Part shown: positions 28,801 to 40,800 of the stretch, one piece after another
How the letters are laid out: each line of letters starts with the position of its first letter
Position numbering within the stretch: the stretch's first letter is position 1
Assembly (NCBI GenBank): GCA_949316495.1
Contig: OX439007.1
Location: 7,158,049 to 7,222,048 of the forward strand
Direction: 5' to 3'
From: Amphiduros pacificus
Taxonomy: Eukaryota; Annelida; Polychaeta; Phyllodocida; Hesionidae
DNA: 64,000 nt
Notes under the pieces: model-generated
What the model was told of the DNA's origin: nothing
What the model saw: only the letters and a program-made list of their open reading frames with translations
Database searches by the model: none
Made by a program: the position numbers and the translations under genes

Positions 28801-31800
28801 GATGAGTTCACCCAGTTGGTTGCACATTATGGTTCCTTTAGTCATGAGGTCATTTTCCTTGCTGACTACAACTTCCATGTCAACTTGCCCTTAAAGCCCG
28901 ATGTCATTAAGTTTAATGACATCCTATCTACCTTTGATCTAACACAATGGGTTCAGGAACCAACCCATAGGTTAGGGAACACCCTTGATCTAATCATGAC
29001 CTTTAGGGGAAATAAGCTCATGAAGAGTCACCTGGTAGATGAGTACCTATCTGATCATAAAATGATTAAGATTTACCTTGATATTATACCTCCTAAACCC
29101 CCCAAAAAATCTATCAAATTTAGGAATTTCAAGGGATTAGATCTTGAATCCCTAAGAAGGGACATCAAATCCCTAACTGACCGAGACACAACTTGGGAAC
29201 ATTTATCATTGGAGGACATGGTAAATTATTATGATAGGGAACTCACATCACTCATGGACAAACATGCACCTATCAAGGTTGCCATGGTCACCCAACGCAA
29301 ACCTGTACCTTGGATGAGTGACCAACTAAAGCTCGAAAGATCTCTCAAGAGGAGGCTTGAGAGAAAAATGAGCAAGACTGGCTCTCAAATTGACAAGGAG
29401 CTGTATAACTCTCAGAGGAACAAATACAACTCAATGCTTAAATCTGCTCAATCATCATATTTTTCCAACCTGGTTGAGGAAAACAAACATGACCCTAAAA
29501 AGCTTTTCAGAGTCATTGACACAGTCATGCACAAGAAAAAGGACACACCTATGCCCCAATCTGACTGTGAGATTACTCAAGCTGAGAAGTTCAACACATT
29601 CTTTCTTGAAAAAATAGAGAGAATCCGCCTGGACATTGATAATGCTCCACCCGGCCAAACTTCGCCACCAGGTGACACTGCGAACAATAGTACTACATGT
29701 CTGGAAAGGTTCACACCCTTAACCATTGATGACGTACGGAAATTGGTCAAAAGGTCAGCAAAGAAGTCATGTGACCTGGATCCAATTCCAACCTGGCTCT
29801 TACTTGACCTCTTAGATGACCTCCTACCAATAATTACTTCCATCATAAATAAATCATTGATGGAATCAGCAGTATCGGAAAATATGAAAATAGCCATCAT
29901 AACACCTCTGCTGAAGAAACTCGGTCTAGAACTGGTTGAAAAAAATTATAGGCCTGTTTCCAACCTAACATTTGTCTCTAAACTAACCGAGAGGGCGGTT
30001 GCAGACCAACTAGTCCCCCATCTTGTAAGGAATGGTCTTACTGACAAGTTTCAATCAGCTTACAAAGAATATCACAGCACTGAAACCGCTTTGTTAAAAG
30101 TGCAAAATGATATCTTGGGTTGCCTTGACAATAGAAAGGCAGTTATCTTGTTGTTGCTTGACCTTTCCGCTGCCTTTGACACTATTGACCATCAAATCCT
30201 TTTGGACAGGCTGAGGGATAGATGCAACGTCAAAGGTCATGCACTCTCCTGGATTCGGTCATACCTAATGGACAGAAAGCAATGTGTGAAGGTGGGGATC
30301 CATAGATCCTGTCTCAAATCCTTAAAATATGGGGTACCCCAAGGCTCAGTCCTGGGTCCTATACTGTTCACCATTTACATGACACCCCTATCTGATATAC
30401 TTGCAAAATATGGTCTGAGCTATCACATTTATGCAGATGATACTCAGATCTACATCCCTGTTGACCACGCTTCTCCCCATCATGTGGATATGAGCAGACA
30501 CAAACTGGAGGAGTGTGTCAGTGAAGTCAGAAACTTCCTCATATCAAACAAGATGAAGATAAATGATGGAAAAACAGAGATGCTCATATGTACTGACAGG
30601 TACAGTACTACCACCCATAGCAGTATCCCAACCACAATCAGAGTGGGTGACTCTGATATTGCTCCTAGTCAGTCAGTTGTTGACCTTGGTATCACATTTG
30701 ACTCCAACATGGACATGAAGGCCCAGATCAGGAAAATGTGTCAGAAGGGCTATTATCACATCAGGAACCTGGCGGCCATCAGACATTGTCTAGACGAGAA
30801 GACCGCGGTAACACTTACCCATGCTTTTGTTACATCCACCCTTGACTATGGTAATGGTCTTCTAGCGGGTCTTCCTAAAACTGACATCAGGAAACTGCAA
30901 TACCTCCAAAACTCTGCAGCACGGGTCGTTGGAAAAATCAGGAAATTTGATCACATTTCAGGAAAATTAAGGGAACTGCACTGGCTTCCCGTTCATGCGA
31001 GAATTGATTTTAAAATTCTTCTATTAACCTGGAAAGCCCTTAATGGTAAGGCTCCGCCTTACTTACGGGATCTACTCCTGATTAAAGAAGGTGAACGCTG
31101 TCTAAGATCCAATGATGGCACCCACCTACAGGTACCTAATACCAGGCTAAGGACAGTAGGTGACAGGGCCTTCTCATCTGTAGGTCCACGACTATGGAAT
31201 TCCTTGCCTACTAATATTAGGACAAGCACGTCAGTCTCCTCGTTTAAGAGTAGGCTGAAAACTCATCTCTTCAGGATGCATGTCCTGAACTCAGCGCTAT
31301 GAACAGACTTGTCTGGTATCAGCGCTATACAAATTTTATTATTATTATTATTATTACCTACCTTGTGTGGTACATTCCATCCAGGGGTCTACCTATCTAC
31401 ATACCTTGTGTGGTACATTCCATCCAGGGGTCCACCTGTCTACATACCTTGTGTAGTACATTCCATCCAGGAGTCCACCCATCTCCATACCTTGTGTGGT
31501 ACATTCCATCCAGGTGTCCACCTATCTCCATACCTTGTGTGGTACATTCCATCCAGGGGTCCACCCATCTCCATACCTTGTGTGGTACATTCCATCCAGG
31601 GGTCTACCTATCTCCATACCTTGTGTGGTACATTCCATCCAGGGGTCCACCCATCTCCATACCTTGTGTGGTACATTCCATCCAGGGGTCCACCCATCTC
31701 CATACCTTGTGTTGTACATTCCATCCAGGGGTCTACCGGTCTACATACCTTGTGTGGTACATTCCATCCAGGGGTCCACCCATCTCCATACGTTGTGTGG

Positions 31801-34800
31801 TACATTCCATCCAGGGGTCTACCGGTCTACATATCTTGTGTGGTACCTTCCATCCAGGGGTCTACCTATCTACATACCTTGTGTGGTACATTCCATCCAG
31901 GGGTCCACCTGTCTACATACCTTGTGTAGTACATTCCATCCAGGAGTCCACCCATCTCCATACCTTGTGTGGTACATTCCATCAAGGGGTCCACCCATCT
32001 CCATACCTTGTGTGGTACATTCCATCCAGGGGTCCGCCCATCTCCATACCTTGTGTGGTACATTCCATCCAGGGGTCTACCTATCTCCATACCTTGTGTG
32101 GTACATTCCGTCCAGGGGTCCACCCATCTCCATACCTTGTGTGGTACATTCCATCCAGGGGTCCACCCATCTCCATACCTTGTGTGGTACATTCCATCCA
32201 TGGGTCCACCTATCTATCTACCTTGTGTGGTACATTCCATCCAGGGGTCCACCTGTCTATCTACCTTGTGTGGTACATTCCATCCAGGGGTCCACCTGTC
32301 TTCATACCTTGTGTGGTACATTCCATCCAGGGGTCTCCCTATCTCCATACCTTGTGTAGTACATTTCATCCAGGGGTCTACCTATCTCCATACCTTGTGT
32401 GGTACATTCCATCCAGGGGTCCACCTATCTCCATACCTTGTGTGGTACATTCCATCCAGGGGTCCCCTATCTATCTACCTTGTGTGGTACATTCCATCCA
32501 GGGGTCTACCTGTCTACATACCTTGTGTGGTACATTCCATCCAGGGGTCCACCTATCTATCTACCTCGTGTGGTACATTCCATCCAGGGGTCTGCCGGTG
32601 TACATACCTGGTGTGGTTCATTCCATCCAGGGGTCTACCTATCTCCATACCTTGTGTGGTACATTCCATCCAGGGGTCCACCCATCTCCATACCTTGTGT
32701 GGTACATTCCATCCAGGGGTCCACCCTTCTCCATACCTTGTGTGGTACATTCCATCCAGGGGTCCACCTATCTATCTACCTTGTGTGGTACATTCCATCC
32801 AGGGTCTACCTGTCTACATACCTTGTGTGGTACATTCCATCCAGGGGTCCACCTATCTCCATACATTGTGTGGTACATTCCATCCAGGGGTCTGCCAGTC
32901 TACATACCTGGTGTGGTACATTCAATCCAGGGGTCTCCCTATCTCCATACCTTGTGTGGTACATTCCATCCAGGGGTCTACATATCTCCATACCTTGTGT
33001 GGTACATTCCATCCAGGGGCCACCTATCTATCTACCTTGTGTGGTACATTCCATCCAGGGGTCCACCTATCTCCATACCTTGTGTGGTACATTCCATCCA
33101 GGGGTCTACATATCTCCATACCTTGTGTTGTACATTCCATCCAGGGGTCCACCTATCTATCTACCTTGTGTAGTACATTCCATCCAGGGGTCCACCTATC
33201 TCCATACCTTGTGTGGTACATTCCATCCAGGGGTCCCCTATCTATCTACCTTGTGTGGTACATTCCATCCAGGGGTCTACCTGTCTACATACCTTGTGTG
33301 GTACATTCCATCCAGGGGTCCACCTATCTATCTACCTCGTGTGGTACATTCCATCCAGGGGTCTGCCGGTGTACATACCTGGTGTGGTTCATTCCATCCA
33401 GGGGTCTACCTATCTCCATACCTTGTGTGGTACATTCCGTCCAGGGGTCCACCCATCTCCATACCTTGTGTGGTACATTCCATCCAGGGGTCCACCCATC
33501 TCCATACCTTGTGTGGTACATTCCATCCATGGGTCCACCTATCTATCTACCTTGTGTGGTACATTCCATCCAGGGGTCCACCTGTCTATCTACCTTGTGT
33601 GGTACATTCCATCCAGGGGTCCACCTGTCTTCATACCTTGTGTGGTACATTCCATCCAGGGGTCTGCCAGTCTACATACCTGGTGTGGTACATTCAATCC
33701 AGGGGTCTCCCTATCTCCATACCTTGTGTGGTACATTCCATCCAGGGGTCTACATATCTCCATACCTTGTGTGGTACATTCCATCCAGGGGCCACCTATC
33801 TATCTACCTTGTGTGGTACATTCCATCCAGGGGTCCACCTATCTCCATACCTTGTGTGGTACATTCCATCCAGGGGTCTACATATCTCCATACCTTGTGT
33901 TGTACATTCCATCCAGGGGTCCACCTATCTATCTACCTTGTGTAGTACATTCCATCCAGGGGTCCACCTGTCTATCTACCTTGTGTGGTACATTCCATCC
34001 AGGGGTCTACCAATCTCCATACCTTGTGTGGTACATTCCATCCAGGGGTCCACCCATCTCCATACCTTGTGTGGTACATTCCATCCAGGGGTCCACCCAT
34101 CTCCATACCTTGTGTAGTACATTCCATCCAGGGGTCTACCTATCTCCATACCTTGTGTGGTACATTCCATCCAGGGGTCTACCTATCTCCATACCTTGTG
34201 TGGTACATTCCATCCAGGGTTCCACTGCCACAACATGCGATCCCAAAACGGAAGACCCAAAAATATCAACAGTCATGATAGCATCAACCTGAATAAAGAG
34301 AACAAAGCTTTCATGAAACCACCAAAAACATCTTGCATTTTCAGTTGTGTCTTCACACATTAACATATTAAAAAATGCAAGTTTCATTTGGAAGTTATAA
34401 TTCACAAATAACAATTTTCAAGCATCAGGTTTTTAAAAATATATAATATACAATACTATTATATTATGCAATTTTTACATTTTTACATACCTCTTTTGAG
34501 ATTAGTGCCAATACCAGTGCTTGATGTGTGAGGAAGGTTTTTGGTATGTAATATCCTGGTTGATTGCCCGCCAAACCAAACTGGCGCTGTAGACACTGCT
34601 CTCCAACTGCCCAGCCCTCAATAAAACCTGTCAGGGATAACACATGATTTTGTATTAAAATAACAGATATTTTTGTATCAAAACATCAGCTTTTGACTAC
34701 TAAAGCGTAGTTTACTGTCAACAACAAAAAAATATTAAAGATATTGATATGAAGCAGCATACCAATAGTTTTTCCAGTGATATTTGTGTCATGTATCTCT

Positions 34801-37800
34801 CCGTCCTCGGCCCTGTAGTGCAGGGCAGCCTTGACATTGGGGGAGAAGGCCGCGGTGAAGTTGAAGCTGTTTAATCTCTCAGGGCTGGGCAGGACACCCA
34901 CACATCCATCGTACCAACCTGCCAGCAGCCCTGGTAATAAAGTGTCTTCATATGAAGTATATATTACATACACATAGAAAATACTGTTAATCTCTCAGTG
35001 GTGTGTGACTTTTACTTAAGGCACAGAATGGTCTAAGTTGATTTGTCATAAAGCCACCATCCATTCATTCATTCGTTCATTCATTCATTCTTTCTAGTTT
35101 GGCTTCAATATTTATTCCAGATGTTACTTAAAAAGTCTTAGTTTTAATCAAATGATTTTGGTGTACAAGACATTTTTCCACATTGATAGCTTTTTGGCTG
35201 GACACATTTATCAATTGGATATCACATGAGAGGAATGTTTGTCTACTAATACCACGAGTACCGATGAAGGTCACCCTGCTTTTCTCATTAGTACATGTAC
35301 AGGTGATCATTGAGGCCGTGTGTATATAATGGTTAATACTGTTACCTTGCCCTGGGTATTGCTTGTCTCCTTTGCCCTGGGTATTGCTTGTCTCCTTGAG
35401 TACTCCAGCAGTTATTGGTGATCATTGAGGCCGTGTGTATATAATGGTTAATACTGTTACCTTGTCCTGGGTATTGCTTGTCTCCTTGAGTTCTCCAGCA
35501 GTTATTGGTGATCATTGAGGCCGTGTGTATATAATGGTTAATACTGTTACCTTGTCCTGGGTATTGCTTGTCTCCTTGAGTTCTCCAGCAGTTATTGGTG
35601 ATCATTAAGGCTGTGTGTATATAATGGTTAATACTGTTACCTTGTCCTGGGTATTGCTTGTCTCCTTGAGTTCTCCAGCAGTTATTGGTGATCATTGAGG
35701 CTGTGTGTATATAATGGTTAATACTGTTACCTTGTCCTGGGTATTGCTTGTCTCCTTGAGTTCTCCAGCAGTTATTGGTGATCATTGAGGCTGTGTGTAT
35801 ATAATGGTTAATACTGTTACCTTGCCCTGGGTATTGCTTGTCTCCCTTCAGTTCTCCAGCAGTTATTGGTGATCATTGAGGCCGTGTGTATATACGCAGG
35901 TCACTTAATGGCACTATTTAGATGATCTGGTTTTAAGGATATAACTATGATTATGTAATAATATGTTCATTCCTATATCTGCCTTGTTTATGTATATTTA
36001 ACAATAATATTTTATATGTATGTTTAAGAAGCTTCATTGTTGATATATTCATCATGAAAGGTCACACTGAGGTCAAAAATATATTTCAAGGTCATTTAAA
36101 GGTCAGGTAATTGAAAAAAATGGACTATTTAGGTCAAGACAAGCCATTGCACAGATTATTTTATATTTTTAAATATCTATGCAGGCTATTTTTATGATGT
36201 TGTATACGTCCTGTATCTACAACCCAAAGCACGTTTTTGATATCTTAATAATTTACTCTATGGGACCCCTGGATATGATGGAAGGTGTGGATCTGAGCTC
36301 CATGACATTCCATTATTTCCCTATTGTTGAGACCCATATGGAAATATCAACTGAGTAAGTGCGGTTAATTAAGACCTGTGTCAAGCCTAAACAGGTCCCA
36401 ACCTCATCAAGGTGATTCGTCATGTGTTCTTTGTGTGCCACAGCAATCTGTGCTTACCTTCATTACTCGATCATATTTTACCAGTTATGCCACATTTGTC
36501 CATTAGATGGAGCCAACTGCGCATTTTTTTTATTACTCACATTTCAACTCCTTCTTGCAACTGCTATGGTGGCAAATTGCAGCAGGTCACGTGGTTGCAA
36601 GTCACCTGCAAAGTGTAATGCAGTTTCAGCACCCTCAGGTGAGAAAAAAAATTACTACCCTGCATTAACCAACCTGCGTAATGGGTAATACTGCTACCTT
36701 GCCCTGGGCATTGCTTGTCTCCTTGAGTTCTCCAGCAGTTATTGGTGATCATTGAGGCTGTGTGTATATAATGGTTAATACTGTTACCTTGCCCTGGGTA
36801 TTGCTTGTCTCCTTCAGTTCTCCGGCAGTTATTGGTGATCATTGAGGCCGTTTGTATATAATGGTTAATACTGTTACCTTGCCCTGGGTATTGCTTGTCT
36901 CCTTGAGTTCTCCAGCAGTTATTGGTGATCATTGAGGCCGTGTGTATATAATGGTTAATACTGTTACCTTGCCCTGGGTATTGCTTGTCTCCTTGAGTTC
37001 TCCAGCAGTTATTGGTGATCATTGAGGCCGTGTGTATATAATGGTTAATACTGTTACCTTGCCCTGGGTATTGCTTGTCTCCCTTCAGTTCTCCAGCGGT
37101 TATTGGTGATCATTGAGGCCGTGTGTATATAATGGTTAATACTGTTACCTTGCCCTGGGTATTGCTTGTCTCCTTCAGTTCTCCAGCAGTTATTGGTGAT
37201 CATTGAGGCTGTGTGTATATAATGGGTAATCCTGCTACCTTGCCCTGAGTATTGCTTGTCTCCTTGAGTACTCCAGTAGTTATTGGTGATCATTGAGGCC
37301 GTGTGTAGATAATGGTTATTGCTTGTCTCCCTTCAGTTCTCCGGCAGTTATTGGTGATCATTGTGGCCGTGTGTATATAATGGTTATTGCTTGTCTCCCT
37401 TCAGTTCTCCAGCAGTTATTGGTGATCATTGTGGCCGTGTGTATATAATGGTTATTGCATGTCTCCCTTCAGTTCTCCAGCAGTTATTGGTGATCATTGA
37501 GGCCGTGTGTATATAATGGTTAATACTGTTACCTTGCCCTGGGTATTGCTTGTCTCCCTTCAATCTCCAGCAGTTATTGGTGATCATTGAGGCTGTGTGT
37601 ATATAATGGTTAATACTGTTACCTTGCCCTGGGTATTGCTTGTCTCCTTGAGTTCTCCAGCAGTTATTGGTGATCATTGAGGCCGTGTGTATATAATGGT
37701 TAATACTGTTACCTTGCCCTGGGTATTGCTTGTCTCCTTGAGTTCTCCAGCAGTTATTGGTGATCATTGAGGCTGTGTGTATATAATGGTTAATACTGTT

Positions 37801-40800
37801 ACCTTGTCCTGGGTATTGCTTGTCTCCTTGAGTTCTCCAGCAGTTATTGGTGATCATTGAGGCCGTGTGTATATAATGGTTAATAATGTTACCTTGCTCT
37901 GGGTATTGCTTGTCTCCCTTCAGTTCTCCAGCAGTTATTGGTGATCATTGAGGCCGTGTGTATATAATGGTTAATACTGTTACCTTGCCCTGGGTATTGC
38001 TTGTCTCCTTGAGTTCTCCAGCAGTTATTGGTGATCATTGAGGCCGTGTGTATATAATGGTTAATACTGTTACCTTGCCCTGGGTATTGCTTGTCTTCTT
38101 GAGTACTCCAGCACTCCTTGAGGCCGTGTGTATTTAATGGTTAATACTGTTACCTTGCCCTGGGTATTGCTTGTCTCCTTCAGTTCTCCAGCAGTTATTG
38201 GTGATCATTGAGGCTGTGTGTATATAATGGGTAATACTGTTACCTTGCCCTGGGTATTGCTTGTCTCCTTCAGTTCTCCAGCAGTTAGTGTAAGCATCCA
38301 CCAGGGAGTGACACCTTTTCCCAGCCTTAGCACAAACTAGTGAAAAAATAAAATAAAATCTCTATTTAATATTTTTTCCTTGTTTTGTAACAAAAAAAAT
38401 GTGTTCAGAATAGCAATCGGCCTCCTTGAAATGGTTTGGGTCGATGTTGATAAATATGCCTCACCTGCATTTATTAAGTCAATATAGAAGCCATTTACAT
38501 AGCCATTTTCATCCCTGAAATGTATAAGGGATAGTGGAGCTTTATTCATCCCAGAAGCAATGATAGAGTTAACGTACAGTGTTTTAGAAAGGAGAAGATT
38601 AAAGGAAAGGTTTTAAGGGTATTTATGGGTGTTGGTAGTGAGTGCCCCCTAGTGGCAGAGGAGTAAATTACCAAAATACTGTACTTGATGGGAATTGGTA
38701 CATTTACGGTGTAAAAATACATTCCCTATTAAATTAAAAGCGTTAATGACATGAATCAATATTTAAACACCTCCATATTTGAACTATAAGGTATGATTAC
38801 AAGTATATTTCTTTCAAAATAGTATTATATCCTAATTTTCCTTGATAGTTTTCATGAGAAATGAAAAAGACAACCAAATAGGTTCTGCAGATTACACAAC
38901 AGGAGTAGACTTGTTTTTAGCTGTGTTTATTTCATTTCATTAGGAGGAAAATTCCCTGTGATCCTGGTGAAACAGATTTTCTGATTTTGATTTGTGTAAT
39001 TTAGAAATAGAAAGGAAGTTTGGCAATCAGATAAGTGAAGGGAGGTGAAGAAATTCATATTTTTGAAATGATCAAGTGTGTACTTTACCTCTATTTTTCT
39101 CTTAATGTGTTTGAAAAATAGATAATCTGTTTCACTAGGATCACAGTAAATATTGTTAAGAACACTTTTACAAAGTTGTTTGGAAATCCACTTTATTATG
39201 GTCTCACAATCTGCAGAACTTTTTCCTTTTAACATTTTGACATGACAAAATAAATTTTGGAGCAGTGATATATTACAACACCACTTTTTATGAGTTAAAA
39301 AGATATGCAGCTATCAATATAATCAAAGAAATTCCATTGTGATTTTCAAATAATAAATCAATTTTATTACAAAAATGAATACCATAAAATGTCCTTTCAT
39401 GACTTGAAAGTTTTAATGAAAAGGGAACTCTTTTTGACAGTTGAGCATTTTTCCCGTACTTTTTTGAAAACGTTCCATTTTGGCGTTATAAAGTTATTAA
39501 TTTTCATATATTCTACGTTTTTTCAATTCTATGTTTATTTATGCAGTTGAGGTATCTGCCAGGTTGTGACACTGACAGCCAGGTCCGAGATCCGCAGGCC
39601 CCTCAGAAGTACATATCCCTCCAAAATTCTGTGTTATAATATCCACCACTAATTGCAATTGAGCTGAATGTTGTGTCTCACATGTCATCTTGTAATTCCA
39701 CTGTCTTTCAAAATGTTAAAAGTGTTTATTTGTTTTCACAGCACAAGAGAAAATCCCCAGCCACTCTAAGTATTAACCTATATAAAAGTAGTGATGGCAG
39801 TAGATGTCGCTCTGGCTGCCTGCGGCGGAGGTCGAGACATGTGTGACCTAATTCCCACACCATACCCTGGATTTGCACCCTCAGAATTCAACACTGCTAC
39901 AAATTTGTGACATGTACACAGAAATCGCTGATCTAGCTGACTGTGGCGGTTTCTTTCATAGAACTCCAAAAACAGGTTATCATTTTTCTTATTTCATCAC
40001 CCCAAAGTCATTTTAACTTTGCATCTTCCCTAAATCAGGATATCAAAATTTAAGTCAGTCCTTAATCAGGGTACCAATGGAGATAAGGTTATGGGTTTTT
40101 CAATTCCAACCCGGCCTTTGCGGGTTAAAATTATGAAAGTAACAGGACAAAGCCTTTCTTATAACATATTTTTCTTACTACTCTGTTTACAAAAAATGTC
40201 CATAAGGGATAGTAATAATCCATAAAATCCCTTCTTCATACATAATGATGATGATGATGATAAGATTTACTCACAGATATTCATAGGCTCCAAAGTTGTC
40301 GCCAACTTGAAATCTCCAGATGCGGTTGTCCGCATGCTGAGTGTACCCCTCAGAAGTGTCCTCAGAAGCTCGGTTCTCCTCGGACATCTCATCCTCTTTG
40401 GAGCTAATCCTTTTCCTGTGTCTGCTGTGGCGTCTTCTCTCAATCCTGCTCCTTCTGCTCTCAGATGAACCATGACTGCTGCTCCCAGATGAAACATGAC
40501 TACTGCTCTCAGATGAACCATGACTACTGCTCTCAGATGAACCATCCATTTCATAAGAGTAATAACTACCACTTCCTTGTGAAGAATCTCGACTACCACC
40601 TCCATGGGATGAACCATGACTACCACCTCCTTGGGATGAACCATGACTACCACCTCCATGGGATGAACCAAAACTACCACCTCCTTGTGAAGAATCTCGA
40701 CTACCACCTCCATGGGATGAACCATGACTACCACCTCCATGGGATGAACCATGACTACCACCTCCATGGGATGAACCAAAACTACCACCTCCTTGTGAAG

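Larger units (their letters stand above)
26605..31355 (+). mobile_element. CR1/L2-type LINE, apparently full length
   Basis: A non-LTR retrotransposon inserted in the 43-bp array within intron 7, antisense to the host gene. It has a 5' UTR of about 1.1 kb, one long ORF with AP endonuclease and reverse transcriptase, a very short 3' UTR (GCGCTATACAAAT before the tail) and an (ATT)n tail at about 31334-31355. Ending in a simple repeat rather than poly(A) is typical of the CR1/L2 group. Array sequence meets it on both sides. TACCTA occurs at both junctions and could be a short target duplication, but the array itself is rich in that string. The 5' end is placed where array similarity stops, so it is approximate. 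The uninterrupted ORF suggests a young copy. Confidence 0.9.
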